Shown piece after piece: positions 52,505 to 62,397 of a DNA stretch of 64,000 bases. The translations under genes were made by a program, and so were the position numbers. The stretch's first letter is position 1, and each line of letters begins with the position of its first letter. The notes beneath the pieces are model-generated. The model saw nothing but the letters and a program-made list of their open reading frames with translations. It was not told where the DNA came from and did not search any database. Source of the stretch: Providencia sp. PROV188 (GTDB taxonomy: Bacteria; Pseudomonadota; Gammaproteobacteria; Enterobacterales; Enterobacteriaceae); assembly GCF_027595165.1 (NCBI RefSeq), contig NZ_CP097291.1:3100001-3164000 (forward strand), in the 5' to 3' direction.

Positions 52505-53158
52505 TTAGCTGGCTTTTTTTTCCAACTGAAGGCGGTAGTTCACTAAGTCTTCGATAGTCACAACGGTCATGTTGTGCTCACGAGCAAACTTCACCACATC
52601 TGGCGCACGCGCCATGCTGCCATCATCGTTGGTTAACTCACACAGTACTCCAGCGGGTTTGAAACCTGCCAGTACAGCTAAGTCGATTGTCGCTTCAGTA
52701 TGACCACGGCGAGTTAATACCCCACCCTCACGAGCGCGCAGAGGGAATACGTGACCTGGACGGTTAATGTCCGCAGGTACCGCGTTATCCGCAATTGCGG
52801 TTTTAATCGTTGTGATACGGTCAGCCGCAGAAACGCCTGTTGTTACGCCTTTTGCCGCTTCGATAGTGACCGTAAAACCGGTTTGGTTTTGGCTGGTGTT
52901 TTTCTCCACCATCATCGGAATATCAAGCTGCTTACGGCGTTCTTCCGTAATACACAGGCACACAATGCCGCTGCTATAGCGAATGGTCATTGCCATTTGC
53001 TCGGTGGTCATGGTTTCTGCTGCAAACACTAAGTCACCTTCATTCTCACGATCTTCATCATCGAGAACTAAGATACCTTTGCCTTGGCGCAGGGCTTCAA
53101 TTGCATTTTCAACACGCTCGGTTGGATTACCGAATTCGGAAAGTAGCGTCTGATTCAT
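52505..53158 (-). CDS. ribB: 3,4-dihydroxy-2-butanone-4-phosphate synthase RibB
   Basis: Makes the four-carbon unit of riboflavin from ribulose-5-phosphate. The protein is 217 aa, stand-alone as in E. coli rather than fused to RibA. The motifs [48 protein letters not shown] and [11 protein letters not shown] are complete. It stands alone with a leader of about 320 bases carrying an FMN riboswitch and its own promoter, so it should be repressed when FMN is high. Confidence 0.96.
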   Translation of the reverse strand: MNQTLLSEFGNPTERVENAIEALRQGKGILVLDDEDRENEGDLVFAAETMTTEQMAMTIRYSSGIVCLCITEERRKQLDIPMMVEKNTSQNQTGFTVTIEAAKGVTTGVSAADRITTIKTAIADNAVPADINRPGHVFPLRAREGGVLTRRGHTEATIDLAVLAGFKPAGVLCELTNDDGSMARAPDVVKFAREHNMTVVTIEDLVNYRLQLEKKAS

Positions 53159-53315
53159 GGTAAAAACCTTCTTAAATTAACAATATTTGAGTTACCAGAA
53201 CCAGGGCAGTCTTAGGAGTACGAGAAATGAATAAACATAACGACTTCACAGCCGTTTCGCCATTCAATATGTAGAACAATGTTGCACCCAATAGGTACAA
53301 ACATGCAGATACAGT

Positions 53316-53476
53316 GATTCTCTCCCATCCGGACTATAACCGTCGGCTCCAGATTCACACTGGATCTGCTGACCTTTCCTATCCATGACAATAATGCCAA
53401 AGATAACAAAGCGCTCGCGGGCTTCATGCGCGATGCATGTTACCGCCGGTGGGGACTTTCACCCCGCCCTGAGATT
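53316..53476 (-). promoter_or_regulatory. FMN riboswitch (RFN element) of ribB
   Basis: Read on the minus strand it begins CTCAGGGCGGGGTGAAAGTC, continues CCCACCGGCGGTAACATGC, includes GTCAGCAGATCCAGTGTGAA, and ends CCGACGGTTATAGTCCGGAT and GGGAGAGAATC, all conserved RFN blocks. It lies about 158 bases upstream of the ribB start. Confidence 0.94.
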
Positions 53477-53484
53477 ACGCAATC

Positions 53485-53513
53485 AATATAACTCCAATAA
53501 TTCAATGGTGCAA
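53485..53513 (-). promoter_or_regulatory. Predicted ribB promoter
   Basis: On the minus strand TTGCAC (53508-53513) is exactly 17 bases from TATATT (53485-53490), matching -35 and -10 at 4 and 5 of 6 positions. Transcription would start a few bases before the FMN aptamer. Confidence 0.65.
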
Positions 53514-53651
53514 CGAACAAACGATAAACTGGAAACTTACTCACACTTTTCGCCAATAAAAACAAGATGAAGCAGTGTGTTTCCATAATAATAGAAGAAG
53601 GTGGTTTATTCATAACGCCGCAGGTATTACACTACCCCACATTATTTATTG

Positions 53652-53702
53652 TGAAACTGACGCTATCTTAAAGCTGATGTTATATTGAAACTGAAGGACC
53701 CG
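53652..53702. repeat. Degenerate 17-bp tandem repeat before ubiK
   Basis: Units TGAAACTGACGCTATCT (53652-53668), TAAAGCTGATGTTATAT (53669-53685; 12 of 17 matches) and TGAAACTGAAGGACCCG (53686-53702). The third unit contains the GAAGGA ribosome-binding site of ubiK. Confidence 0.6.
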
Positions 53703-53705
53703 CGA

Positions 53706-53984
53706 ATGCTCGATCCGAAAAAAATTGAACAAGTTGCCCGCCAAATTCAAGGTGCATTACCAAAAGGCGTGCGTGACTTAGGTGAAGACTTTGATAAAAA
53801 GCTTCGTTCACTGCTGCAATCTCAGCTTGGTAAATTAGATTTAGTCAGCCGAGAAGAGTTTGATATTCAAACACAAGTTTTACTGCGCACTCGCGAAAAA
53901 CTGATGAAAATGGAGCAGCGCGTTAGCGCACTTGAAGCCCGTTTTTCAGATGAAAAAGTGATTGAAGAAAAACAAGAAGATTGA
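53706..53984 (+). CDS. ubiK: Ubiquinone biosynthesis accessory factor UbiK (YqiC)
   Basis: Small coiled-coil protein that helps UbiJ and the cytosolic ubiquinone-biosynthesis complex. I use the ATG at 53706 ([15 protein letters not shown], 92 aa), matching the family start and placed eight bases after GAAGGA; the frame also opens seven codons earlier. [23 protein letters not shown] is the family signature and forms the C-terminal coiled coil; the tail is acidic. In E. coli hldE lies nearby; here a hicAB pair has come between. Confidence 0.94.
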   Translation: MLDPKKIEQVARQIQGALPKGVRDLGEDFDKKLRSLLQSQLGKLDLVSREEFDIQTQVLLRTREKLMKMEQRVSALEARFSDEKVIEEKQED

Positions 53985-53992
53985 TTCAAAAA

Positions 53993-54036
53993 TTACAGTG
54001 CCCTGAATGTTTTAATTAAATTTCAGGGCACGTTTA
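53993..54036. terminator. Hairpin between ubiK and hicB, probable terminator
   Basis: Perfect ten-base arms GTGCCCTGAA (53998-54007) and TTCAGGGCAC (54022-54031) with a 14-base loop. The plus-strand tail is weak (GTTTACC); on the minus strand TGTAATTTTTG follows, so it may serve hicB better than ubiK. Confidence 0.6.
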
Positions 54037-54052
54037 CCTTGCAAATACCTTT

Positions 54053-54406
54053 TTACTTCGAAATAAGCTCACGTTCTAATAATTGAACAATATATTGATT
54101 TTTAGATAAATTATTAGCGGTTGCTATTGCATCTAGACGTGGCTCCAAATGGCTGGGATATCGCAAAGTAAAAGACCTAATCGTCTCTTGGTCTTTAAAG
54201 GGTTTAATTCCCTCTTCCTGACAAGTCAGTACATATTCCCCCAGTGAAATTTTCGCTTCTTGTATTAATCCCTCGATACTATCTGAGACAAAATCACAAT
54301 AGCCTGTTACATCTAAAAACTTACCTCTAAATGCTTTAATTTCAGATTCATAAGCGACAGACGCCGGATGCCCGTCGATTATCATGACATTGCTTCCTTT
54401 AATCAT
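54053..54406 (-). CDS. hicB: HicB-type antitoxin
   Basis: Predicted antitoxin and autorepressor of 117 aa. The N-terminal part (AYESEIKAFRGKFLDVTGYCDFVSDSIEGLIQEAKISL) is a HicB-like partial RNase H fold; the C-terminal part (RSFTLRYPSHLEPRLDAIATANNLSKNQYIVQLL) looks like a ribbon-helix-helix DNA-binding domain. The ATG at 54406 overlaps the hicA stop by eight bases and has a GGAG site six bases upstream, so toxin and antitoxin are translationally coupled. It has no counterpart at this place in E. coli and appears to be an insertion between ubiK and hldE. Confidence 0.85.
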   Translation of the reverse strand: MIKGSNVMIIDGHPASVAYESEIKAFRGKFLDVTGYCDFVSDSIEGLIQEAKISLGEYVLTCQEEGIKPFKDQETIRSFTLRYPSHLEPRLDAIATANNLSKNQYIVQLLERELISK

Positions 54407-54677
54407 ATTTCACTCCAATTACATTCTCAAACCATTCACGTAAGCCACTAATAGCACCTTTATCCATTACATTACCTGGATGGGGTTCATGCGTCTGAAA
54501 CAAAGAGCCGAACAAAATAAATTTTCGCCGTGAACCATTACCATTTTTAACTTTTCCACCTAAATTACAAATTAGGCTTAAGACATCATCCCATTTAATT
54601 CCAGATTTTGGCGGTATAGTGAGTATATCCACCATTGTCTTACGGTGCTTAGAAGACAGTTCCATCATTTTTATCAT
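54399..54677 (-). CDS. hicA: HicA-type toxin (mRNA interferase family)
   Basis: A 92 aa protein of the larger HicA subgroup: SSKHRKTMVDILTIPPKSGIKWDDVLSLICNLGGKV, then NGNGSRRKFILFG and THEPHPGNVMDKGAISGLREWFENVIGV. The short-form HicA motif GSxH, whose His is catalytic, reads GSRRKF here, while a HEPHP motif follows, as in the longer subgroup. HicA toxins cut mRNA at the ribosome; activity here is not proven. I chose the second ATG (54677), six bases after AGGA; the first ATG (54680) has only three. It precedes hicB. Confidence 0.82.
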   Translation of the reverse strand: MIKMMELSSKHRKTMVDILTIPPKSGIKWDDVLSLICNLGGKVKNGNGSRRKFILFGSLFQTHEPHPGNVMDKGAISGLREWFENVIGVKYD

Positions 54678-54710
54678 CATCTATCCTATGACATCCAATC
54701 TAGTGGTTAT

Positions 54711-54750
54711 AGAATAAATGATGATAGAGTGACGTCAATTATTGACGTCA
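54711..54750 (-). promoter_or_regulatory. Predicted hicAB promoter and palindromic operator
   Basis: Arms TGACGTCAAT and ATTGACGTCA around a single central T form a perfect inverted repeat at 54730-54750; each arm also contains the self-complementary TGACGTCA. On the minus strand TTGACG (54733-54738) serves as the -35, 16 bases from TATTCT (54711-54716). A repressor on the palindrome would block the -35, as expected for HicB autoregulation. Confidence 0.65.
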
Positions 54751-54784
54751 CAATAAGCTAACATTTAAGAAAAACTATCACAAA

Positions 54785-54840
54785 CAAAAAAGCCTAACTT
54801 CTGTACGCATTTAAATGCAAACAAAAAGCTAGGCTAATTC
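54785..54840 (-). terminator. Rho-independent terminator of hldE
   Basis: On the minus strand AGCCTAGCTTTTTGT pairs imperfectly with ACAGAAGTTAGGCT across a loop that contains the palindrome GCATTTAAATGC, and is followed by TTTTTTG. It lies about 25 bases after the hldE stop codon. Confidence 0.75.
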
Positions 54841-54862
54841 ACTGACACCAAATAATGTTTAA

Positions 54863-56290
54863 TTATTTGGTTTTCATAATATTTTTGATGATATTAGTGG
54901 TTGAAATACCATCTTCGAAATTCAGAACCATCACTTGCCCACCAGCAGCCCACACTTCCTTACTACCGGCAATCTCATCTGGCTGATAATCACCACCTTT
55001 TACTAAAATGTCAGGCAGAATTTCGGAGATCAAACGCTGAGGTGTATCTTCCTCGAATGGCACAACCCAATCCACGGCACCTAATGCGCCCAACACAATC
55101 ATACGCTGGTCTAATGGATTAACTGGGCGAGTTTCCCCTTTCAAGCGACGGGTCGATGCATCACTGTTTACCGCAACAATCAGGCGATCACCCAATTTAC
55201 GTGCATTTGCCAAATAGGAAACATGTCCTGCATGCAGAATATCGAAACAGCCATTGGTCATCACTACGCGCTCACCGCGAGCACGCGCATCGGCTACGGC
55301 TTGCTTAAGCTGGCTTTCGGTCATTACGCCGAAACCATTCTCTGCGCGACCACGGATCGCATTTTCTAATTCAATAGGGGAAACCGTTGAAGTCCCTAAT
55401 TTACCAACCACAACACCCGCCGCTGCATTCGCTAATGCACAAGCTTCATGCAATGGACGACCTGATGCAATTGATGCCGCCAATACGCCAATGACCGTAT
55501 CGCCAGCCCCTGTCACATCAAAGACTTCCTGTGCTTCAGTCGGTAAATGTAGAGGTGCCTCATTGCGGCGGATCAAGCTCATCCCTTGCTCTGAGCGAGT
55601 AATCAACAGTGCTGATAACTCTAAAGACTCAAGAAGCTGCATCCCTTTTTCTTCAACATCTTTATTATCCTTGCAGCGACCCACTATCGCTTCAAATTCA
55701 GACATATTTGGCGTTAACAGGGTTGCTCCGCGATAACGTTCGAAGTTGTTGCCTTTCGGGTCGATAAGAACAGGCACGCCTGCTTTATTCGCCAGCGCAA
55801 TCATCTTCTCAACTTCGGTTAATGCACCTTTCGCATAGTCAGACAGCACCAACGCGCCAATATGTGGCAGAGCTTGTTCGATGCGCTCTAACATTGGCTG
55901 TGCATCCACATTTTCGAACCCTTCTTCAAAGTCGAGGCGGATCAGCTGCTGGTTACGGGATAAAACACGTAACTTAGTAATGGTTGGATGCGTTGGAATT
56001 GCTACAAAATCACAGCGCACATTCACGCCATTCAGGTTCTCGGTCAGCGCTTTTGCCGCATCATCAATCCCTGTTAAACCCACTAAGCGAGAATTTGCAC
56101 CGAGTGATGCAATGTTCATTGCCACGTTTGCAGCGCCACCTGGGCGCTCTTCCACCATGGTCACTTTAACAACCGGAACCGGCGCTTCAGGTGAAATGCG
56201 ATTCGTAGGTCCATGCCAGTAGCGATCTAACATGACATCACCAACAACCAATACACCTGCTTGCTTATAATCAGGAAGGGTTACTTTCAT
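54863..56290 (-). CDS. hldE: Bifunctional heptose kinase/adenylyltransferase HldE
   Basis: Makes ADP-heptose for the LPS inner core. The protein is 475 aa (E. coli 477). Residues 1-320 form a ribokinase-type kinase ([41 protein letters not shown]); residues 340-475 form the nucleotidyltransferase ([16 protein letters not shown], with the HxGH signature). The ATG has a GGAG site. It lies next to glnE as in E. coli and, with LptD and SurA, shows a complete LPS route in this neighbourhood. Confidence 0.96.
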   Translation of the reverse strand: MKVTLPDYKQAGVLVVGDVMLDRYWHGPTNRISPEAPVPVVKVTMVEERPGGAANVAMNIASLGANSRLVGLTGIDDAAKALTENLNGVNVRCDFVAIPTHPTITKLRVLSRNQQLIRLDFEEGFENVDAQPMLERIEQALPHIGALVLSDYAKGALTEVEKMIALANKAGVPVLIDPKGNNFERYRGATLLTPNMSEFEAIVGRCKDNKDVEEKGMQLLESLELSALLITRSEQGMSLIRRNEAPLHLPTEAQEVFDVTGAGDTVIGVLAASIASGRPLHEACALANAAAGVVVGKLGTSTVSPIELENAIRGRAENGFGVMTESQLKQAVADARARGERVVMTNGCFDILHAGHVSYLANARKLGDRLIVAVNSDASTRRLKGETRPVNPLDQRMIVLGALGAVDWVVPFEEDTPQRLISEILPDILVKGGDYQPDEIAGSKEVWAAGGQVMVLNFEDGISTTNIIKNIMKTK

Positions 56291-56385
56291 CCCGCACTCC
56301 AGTTATGAAAAGAAAATCTGAAATTAATTGCCGCTAATACTAGCATACTGCGCGATATCGCCTAAATAATTTGCTAGCTAATCAA

Positions 56386-59229
56386 TTACTCAAGCCATTT
56401 TTTCCAGCAGGCAAGCACCAAAGCTCGTTGATTCGCAAATTGCTGGCTATCTACCCGACTCGGTAAAGATTGTAGCGCTAAATGGTGTAGCTCGTTACGC
56501 ATCGTGACATACGCCTGCGTTAAGCCATACGCCTCTTCTTCTGGCATAAAATCATACTGTGCCATTAACTCAAAAATACGCACATTATCAGACCAGCGAG
56601 TCAGCGCTGGGTTATCAATAGCAAAACGCAGCACTAAGTATTGAGCAATAAATTCAATGTCAGTGATCCCGCCCGGATCCGCTTTTAAATCAAACTCGTT
56701 TTCCTGATGGCTTCCCAAATGCCGATGCATTTTCAGGCGCATATCCCGCACCTGCTCACGCAGCACATCTGGCTCTCTCGGCAAACATAAGGTTTCATGA
56801 CGAATTTGCGTGAATTTTTGTTGTAGAGAATTATCACCAAATACCATACGAGCACGGATCAGCGCTTGGTGTTCCCATGTCCACGCATCATTTTTTTGGT
56901 AGTCATCGAAAGATTGAATTGTGCTGACCAACATGCCCGATTCACCAGAAGGTCTTAGGCGCGCATCCACTTCGTACAATACCCCCGAAGCCGTGCGGGT
57001 GCTAAAAAGATGAATAATACGCTGCGCAACACGCAGATAAAATTGGCGAGCCTCGATGGAACGATCCCCTGTTGTCACCGCATTCATCGGGCAGTCAAAC
57101 AGAAAAACCAAATCCAAATCTGAGCTATAACCCAACTCCCAGCCGCCTAATTTTCCATAACCCAGTACCGCAAATCCGTACTGTTTTTCATCAAACTGCG
57201 CTAAGTGATCTGGCTCACCATAACGCTTGACCATCATTTGCCATGCTTGGCGTACCACCGCATCAATAATCGCTTCAGCCAAATACGTTAAGTGGTCACT
57301 CACTTTCATCACAGGGAGTACCCCAGAGATATCCTCCGCGGCAATGCGTAATAATTGTGCCTGTTTAAATTGGCGGAGTGCTTCTAATAGCTGCTCTTCG
57401 TCATCTTCAGGTACACGCATTAAATATTGGCGTAATTCATCACGGTAAGCGGTGAGCGGTAATGGCTGATACAAGGATTGCGGGTCGAGTAATTCATCCA
57501 ACAAAAGTGGATGGCGGGCTAACTGCTCGGCAATCATTGGTGAAGCCGCACACAAACGAATAACGTGGGTCAGCACTTCGTCAAATTCGAGCATAAGCTC
57601 TAAATAAGTTGTTCGGCTAACAATGCTCAGCAGTAATGGCGTGATGCGCTCAATCACTCTCCCTGCATCTTCGCGCTCACCCACTTTAGCCAACAATTTT
57701 GGCATTAATTCATCAAGAACATCACGTCCACGAGGACCGATAGTGCGCTTATTAAGATCATGGCGGAATAGGTTAATTCCGTGGATCATTTTTTCTGCGA
57801 CGAGTTCATCTTTTGACGGTAAATAACTTGCCAGCTCCTCTTTGGAAAGCTCGCTTTGCCAGAGCGTAATATATGCTTCATGGCACTCTTCTACTTGGTC
57901 TTCCTCATCATCGCTACCAATTTGTTCTGCGAAGATTTGGTGTACCGTGGCCATTTTCGTACTCAGTTGCTGATAAAAATCAGCCCAGTTTGCAAACCCC
58001 ATCCCCCACGCTAAACGCGCCTGGTTTAAAGCATCATCGGGTAATGTTTGGGTTTGTTGGTCATCGATACTTTGCAGTAAATTCTCTAACCGACGCAGGA
58101 AGATATAGCTGTCTTGCAGTTGAGTGACTTGCTGCGCAGGTAATAATGCAAGTTCTTCAATGCCTTGCAATGCCGTAAATAAAGATTGTGACTGTAATGC
58201 AGGTTCTCGCCCACCTCGGATCAACTGAAAAACTTGGGAGATAAACTCAATTTCACGAATGCCTCCTGCGCCTAATTTGATGTTGTTGACCAATCCGCGG
58301 CGGCGGACTTCCCGCTCAATCATGTTTTTCATATTACGTAGGGATTGGATGACGCTGAAATCAATATAGCGACGGTAGACAAACGGGCGCAATAATTTAC
58401 GCAACGTATCCGCATAGTGGACGCTGTCAGGCCCCATGATACGGGCTTTGACCATAGCATAGCGTTCCCAGTCACGCCCTTGTTCTTGGTAGTAATCTTC
58501 CAAAGCAGAAAAACTGAAGACCAATGGACCGCTATCGCCAAATGGACGTAAACGCATATCAACGCGATACACGAAACCGTGAATGGTGACTTGGTCAAGA
58601 ACGCGGATAAGCTTCTGACCTAAGCGCGTAAAAAACTGCGCGTTATCCAGCTCTTTACGTCCGCCTTGAGTAACCCCATTTTCGGGATAAGCAAAAATCA
58701 GGTCGATATCAGAAGAAAAATTTAATTCTCTACCACCCAGTTTCCCCATTCCAAGTACTAATAGTGGCTGCGGATTTCCCGCACGATCACACGGCGTTCC
58801 CCACAAGAGGCAATAGGTTTTGTATAGCCAGTCTCGCGCCGCAACAATCAATACCTCAGCCAATTCGCTCAGTTGCACAATGGTATCGCGCTGAGTACAT
58901 AATTCTAAGGTTTGCATCCAAGCGATACGCACTAACATATGATGACGAAAAGTGCGTAAAACTTGCATCAAATAGTCTTCATCCGTCACCGATGCTAGCG
59001 CTTCTTCCAGCCATTCCCCATAGCGAGCCCATTCATCGCCTACTGGCGGCAGTGTTCGAATATGCTGTAAAAATCGGGAATGGGTGAGAACCTGTTTCAA
59101 CGCAAAATCACTGAATGACAGGAAATTCAGTTCTGATTCATTTAACGGAAGCAACTCAGAAGATTGCTCCGTAAACTGCTGAATAATACGTTGGTGTTGG
59201 TTCTGCAAAAGCTTGGAAGAAAGCGGCAT
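56386..59229 (-). CDS. glnE: Glutamine synthetase adenylyltransferase/deadenylyltransferase GlnE
   Basis: Adds AMP to and removes AMP from glutamine synthetase according to nitrogen status. I use the ATG at 59229 (MPLSSKLLQ, 947 aa; E. coli 946); an earlier start 26 codons upstream would overlap ygiF. Both nucleotidyltransferase domains have the GSD-type motif: [23 protein letters not shown] (N-terminal, deadenylylation) and [23 protein letters not shown] (C-terminal, adenylylation). The [14 protein letters not shown] and [13 protein letters not shown] motifs accompany each. It begins 11 bases after ygiF ends, so the two form an operon. Confidence 0.95.
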   Translation of the reverse strand: MPLSSKLLQNQHQRIIQQFTEQSSELLPLNESELNFLSFSDFALKQVLTHSRFLQHIRTLPPVGDEWARYGEWLEEALASVTDEDYLMQVLRTFRHHMLVRIAWMQTLELCTQRDTIVQLSELAEVLIVAARDWLYKTYCLLWGTPCDRAGNPQPLLVLGMGKLGGRELNFSSDIDLIFAYPENGVTQGGRKELDNAQFFTRLGQKLIRVLDQVTIHGFVYRVDMRLRPFGDSGPLVFSFSALEDYYQEQGRDWERYAMVKARIMGPDSVHYADTLRKLLRPFVYRRYIDFSVIQSLRNMKNMIEREVRRRGLVNNIKLGAGGIREIEFISQVFQLIRGGREPALQSQSLFTALQGIEELALLPAQQVTQLQDSYIFLRRLENLLQSIDDQQTQTLPDDALNQARLAWGMGFANWADFYQQLSTKMATVHQIFAEQIGSDDEEDQVEECHEAYITLWQSELSKEELASYLPSKDELVAEKMIHGINLFRHDLNKRTIGPRGRDVLDELMPKLLAKVGEREDAGRVIERITPLLLSIVSRTTYLELMLEFDEVLTHVIRLCAASPMIAEQLARHPLLLDELLDPQSLYQPLPLTAYRDELRQYLMRVPEDDEEQLLEALRQFKQAQLLRIAAEDISGVLPVMKVSDHLTYLAEAIIDAVVRQAWQMMVKRYGEPDHLAQFDEKQYGFAVLGYGKLGGWELGYSSDLDLVFLFDCPMNAVTTGDRSIEARQFYLRVAQRIIHLFSTRTASGVLYEVDARLRPSGESGMLVSTIQSFDDYQKNDAWTWEHQALIRARMVFGDNSLQQKFTQIRHETLCLPREPDVLREQVRDMRLKMHRHLGSHQENEFDLKADPGGITDIEFIAQYLVLRFAIDNPALTRWSDNVRIFELMAQYDFMPEEEAYGLTQAYVTMRNELHHLALQSLPSRVDSQQFANQRALVLACWKKWLE

Positions 59230-59240
59230 AGATTCAGTAC

Positions 59241-60203
59241 CTATTCGACATCGGTATATGTTAAGGCGGTTAACCACTGAATAAAGGCTAGTTTGCATTT
59301 TAGCCATTGACTACTGTAACAAAAACCTTCTGCGCTGACCGTCTCGTCAGTCACATCCAAACGTAATTGTTCCAGAGGGAGATCATGAACAAAATGCGGT
59401 GCAGAGTTTTGATAATGCACTAAGAAAGCCTGAACAAAGCGTAAGAATTCACTGAGCCCATGACGCGCGTGTTCACCATCCGCTAGCCAATACTGTTCAT
59501 GCTGCTGGCAAAGTTGCTGCATGTGCAATAGTGATTTTTCAATAGGTTGTTCTTCATAATCAAACACAGACTCAGGACGGACTAAAGGTACTGGCTCATT
59601 CGCCAATAATGAGTAGCCTCGCGCCGCTTTACTCAGGGAGGATAGATTCAGGCCATCGATATCTGCGAATTTCTTCGCTAAATTCAGTACATCCGCCACA
59701 AAGCCTTGTTTTAGTTCCAGTTCAAATTCTTGAATCGGTAAATCTTTCGCACCTGCAGAGACTTCCCCTTGGTCGAAGACAATTTCAATTTCACTATCTT
59801 CGAATTTCACCAACCATGTTTCACGAGTGAAATTGGTGCTAAACAAAACTTCCAACTCATCCTCGAGTTGAGCAATATCCGTTCCTTCTGGCCAGATTTC
59901 TGCTGGAAATGCCGCGAGATTGATTTCAGGGGAATCAATTTCCACGTTGAACTCTGGACGCTGGTGTAATCCGCTAATCACTTGCCCAGCCGTTTTCATC
60001 GTCATCTCATAACGACCATCACAGCCCCGAATGCGCAATCCCATATCCCATTGGCGTAGCTGTCTTTGTGCCGTATCAAAATAGATATTAGTCAGCTTGC
60101 GAGGGGCTGAATGTTGCGGTGAAAGCGTCGAAATACACTCGCGAACAGCATCAATAGCAGAACTCTGAGCCGCTAACTTGAGTTCAACTTCTATGTGGTT
60201 CAT
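59241..60203 (-). CDS. ygiF: Inorganic triphosphatase YgiF (CYTH domain, shortened CHAD)
   Basis: Hydrolyses inorganic triphosphate. The N-terminal CYTH domain (about 1-200) has the ExExK signature in IEVELKLA and the tunnel residues in [28 protein letters not shown] and FDQGEVSAG. The protein is 320 aa against 433 in E. coli: most of the C-terminal CHAD domain is missing, while the CYTH domain is complete. The stop lies only 11 bases before glnE, so this is a settled deletion, not a recent frameshift with leftover coding sequence. Triphosphatase activity should remain. Confidence 0.9.
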   Translation of the reverse strand: MNHIEVELKLAAQSSAIDAVRECISTLSPQHSAPRKLTNIYFDTAQRQLRQWDMGLRIRGCDGRYEMTMKTAGQVISGLHQRPEFNVEIDSPEINLAAFPAEIWPEGTDIAQLEDELEVLFSTNFTRETWLVKFEDSEIEIVFDQGEVSAGAKDLPIQEFELELKQGFVADVLNLAKKFADIDGLNLSSLSKAARGYSLLANEPVPLVRPESVFDYEEQPIEKSLLHMQQLCQQHEQYWLADGEHARHGLSEFLRFVQAFLVHYQNSAPHFVHDLPLEQLRLDVTDETVSAEGFCYSSQWLKCKLAFIQWLTALTYTDVE

Positions 60204-60410
60204 ACATTTCCTTATTTAATAATTTTACTCCATCCATATTACCCCAATCCCTGAGAGCAGAGAAAAGAAACCGCACGGAAACCAAAAATTCTACAAACAT
60301 AAATTCCCTTAGAGGGTTGTTTCAATAAAATGCTTAAAAATTGTATTATCCAGTGACTTAGGAAGGTTCTCATTCTCATTCAACATTTACACAACTCTAT
60401 GCTTTAACGT

Positions 60411-60451
60411 TTGCACCAATAGGCTTTACTTATTAGTATTTAATTAATAAG
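60411..60451 (+). promoter_or_regulatory. Possible ygiM promoter with overlapping inverted repeat
   Basis: TTGCAC (60411-60416) is 17 bases from TAGTAT (60434-60439), each 4 of 6 to consensus. A perfect inverted repeat CTTATTA/TAATAAG (60429-60435 and 60445-60451) overlaps the -10. It lies in the 280-base gap between divergent ygiF and ygiM, where I see no other element. Confidence 0.3.
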
Positions 60452-60483
60452 ACACTCATTCACCGTGAAAAGATAAAAACACT

Positions 60484-61095
60484 ATGCGAAAAATTCCACT
60501 TTTACTTGTTTCAATCATGGGGTTAGGCCTTTCAATCACAGCAAACGCTGAAACACGCTACGTTTCTGAAGATTTATCGACTTATGTCCGTAGTGGTCCG
60601 GGTACCAACTACCGCATTGTTGGCTCTCTAAACGCAGGTGAATCCGTTGAACTGATTTCAGTGGATAATAAATTTGCTCAGATTAAAGATGGCAAAGGTC
60701 GCACCGTTTGGTTACCAACGGATCAGCTCAGCGACATCCCAAGTATGAAAAGTCGAATTCCACAGTTAGAAGCTGAAAATCAAAAGCTTCGTCAACAGTT
60801 AGATAACATTGATAATACTTGGAATACCCGCACCGCGGACATGCAGCAAAAAGTGGCTGATAATGATAGCGAAGTGCGTCAACTTAAAGCAGAAAATGAA
60901 AAACTGAAAAACGAGCTTATCAAAGCGGGTAAAAAGTTAGACATTGCTGAAGTGAATCTGGATGATCGCCGTCGTGAGTTAATTTTACAGTGGTTTATGT
61001 ATGGTGGTGGTGTGGCGGGTGCTGGATTAATTTTAGGGTTACTTCTGCCTCACATTATTCCACGCCGTAAAAAACGTAATGATGGTTGGATGTAA
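60484..61095 (+). CDS. ygiM: SH3-domain membrane protein YgiM
   Basis: A 203 aa envelope protein. It has a signal peptide (MGLGLSITANA), a bacterial SH3b domain (about 24-90, ETRYVSEDLSTYVRSGPGTNYRIVG), a coiled coil (about 95-165, LEAENQKLRQQL and LKAENEKLKNEL), and a C-terminal membrane helix (GGGVAGAGLILGLLLPHI) followed by a basic tail RRKKRN. The function is not established. It is ten bases upstream of cca and probably co-transcribed, as in E. coli. Confidence 0.92.
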   Translation: MRKIPLLLVSIMGLGLSITANAETRYVSEDLSTYVRSGPGTNYRIVGSLNAGESVELISVDNKFAQIKDGKGRTVWLPTDQLSDIPSMKSRIPQLEAENQKLRQQLDNIDNTWNTRTADMQQKVADNDSEVRQLKAENEKLKNELIKAGKKLDIAEVNLDDRRRELILQWFMYGGGVAGAGLILGLLLPHIIPRRKKRNDGWM

Positions 61096-61105
61096 GAGAG
61101 CCTAA

Positions 61106-62341
61106 ATGAAAGTCTATCTCGTCGGTGGAGCGGTACGTGACAAATTACTTGGATTACCCATCTCGGATAGAGATTATGTGGTGGTGGGTACCACGCCAGA
61201 GGCGATGCTAGCCCAAGGCTTTCAACAGGTAGGCAAAGATTTCCCTGTCTTTTTACATCCAAAGACTCACGAAGAGTATGCCCTTGCCAGAACTGAACGA
61301 AAAATCGGTTCTGGCTATACAGGATTTAGCTGTTATAGCGCGCCAGACGTCACCATCGAGGATGACTTACTGCGCCGAGATTTGACCATCAACGCCATCG
61401 CACAAAGTGATACGGGGGAGCTGGTCGACCCTCATCATGGTGTGCGAGATCTCAAAAATCGCGTTCTGCGCCATGTCTCTGATGCTTTTTTGGAAGATCC
61501 GTTGCGCGTATTGCGTGTGGCACGTTTTGCCGCTCGCTATTATGAACAAGGCTTTCGAATTGCCCCAGAAACTATGGCGTTGATGCAATCCATGTCGGAA
61601 TCGGGAGAGCTATCCCATCTCACCCCTGAGCGTGTCTGGACAGAAACGCACAAAGCATTGATGTCCAATTCACCGCAAGTTTACTTTGAAGTTTTACGTG
61701 AATGCGACGCACTTGCCGTCCTATTTCCTGAAATTGATAACCTCTTCGGCGTACCAGCTCCGGAGAAATGGCATCCAGAAGTGGACACTGGGATCCATAT
61801 TTTGATGGTAATGCGCGTGGTGGCAACATTATCGAAAGATATTGATGTGCGTTTTGCTGCGTTATGTCATGACTTAGGTAAAGGTCTTACGCCAAAAGCG
61901 GTCTGGCCGAGTCATCCACAGCATGGGGAAGCAGGGATCCCCCTGATCATCGATTTATGCGAGCGATACAGGATCCCAACCAGCACCAAAGATCTCGCCT
62001 GCCTTGCTGCAAAATATCACGATATGATCCATGTGATTAACAAGCTCAACGCTGCCGATATTGTGGGGATCTTTGATGGATTAGATAGCTGGCGTAAACC
62101 TGAGCGTATTTTTCAGCTTAGTTTAGTGAGTGAAGCTGATGCCAGAGGTCGCGGCGGGTTAGAAAACCAAGCCTATCCTCAAGGAATATTTTTACGCCAA
62201 TCCTACGAGATAGCCAAAGCGGTTGCCGTAAAATCGATTATCGAGCAGGGCTTCCAAGGCGCACAAATCCGAGAGGAACTAACTAAACAGCGTGTTCAAG
62301 CTGTTGAAGAGTGGCTAAAAATACAAAAAGTGATGATTTAA
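61106..62341 (+). CDS. cca: CCA tRNA nucleotidyltransferase Cca
   Basis: Adds or repairs the 3' CCA end of tRNAs without a template. The protein is 411 aa (E. coli 412). The class II nucleotidyltransferase head shows [11 protein letters not shown] and the catalytic DRDYVVV, then [11 protein letters not shown] and [16 protein letters not shown]. The C-terminal HD domain ([11 protein letters not shown]) gives the extra phosphatase and phosphodiesterase activities of enterobacterial Cca. In E. coli uppP (bacA) lies between cca and folB; it is absent here. Confidence 0.96.
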   Translation: MKVYLVGGAVRDKLLGLPISDRDYVVVGTTPEAMLAQGFQQVGKDFPVFLHPKTHEEYALARTERKIGSGYTGFSCYSAPDVTIEDDLLRRDLTINAIAQSDTGELVDPHHGVRDLKNRVLRHVSDAFLEDPLRVLRVARFAARYYEQGFRIAPETMALMQSMSESGELSHLTPERVWTETHKALMSNSPQVYFEVLRECDALAVLFPEIDNLFGVPAPEKWHPEVDTGIHILMVMRVVATLSKDIDVRFAALCHDLGKGLTPKAVWPSHPQHGEAGIPLIIDLCERYRIPTSTKDLACLAAKYHDMIHVINKLNAADIVGIFDGLDSWRKPERIFQLSLVSEADARGRGGLENQAYPQGIFLRQSYEIAKAVAVKSIIEQGFQGAQIREELTKQRVQAVEEWLKIQKVMI

Positions 62342-62350
62342 AATAGCTGA

Positions 62351-62380
62351 AAATATTGGCGGCACATAGACCGCCAACAT
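62351..62380 (-). terminator. Terminator-like hairpin between cca and folB
   Basis: Perfect seven-base arms TTGGCGG (62356-62362) and CCGCCAA (62371-62377), extended by AAT/ATT with one mismatch. On the minus strand TATTTTC follows, which fits folB; there is no T-run on the plus strand for cca. Confidence 0.6.
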
Positions 62381-62397
62381 TCACGAGGCAATCCCCA

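Larger units (their letters stand above)
53159..53705. other. Region between ribB and ubiK
   Basis: A 547-base gap containing, from left to right, the ribB leader, the FMN riboswitch (53316-53476), the ribB promoter (53485-53513), about 130 bases of AT-rich DNA with no clear element, and a degenerate 17-bp tandem repeat (53652-53702) just before ubiK. The apparent frames in the leader are not convincing genes. Confidence 0.7.

Noticed and set aside
53160..53570. Small frames on both strands in the ribB leader
   Set aside because: They coincide with the conserved FMN riboswitch and show no ribosome-binding sites or homology.
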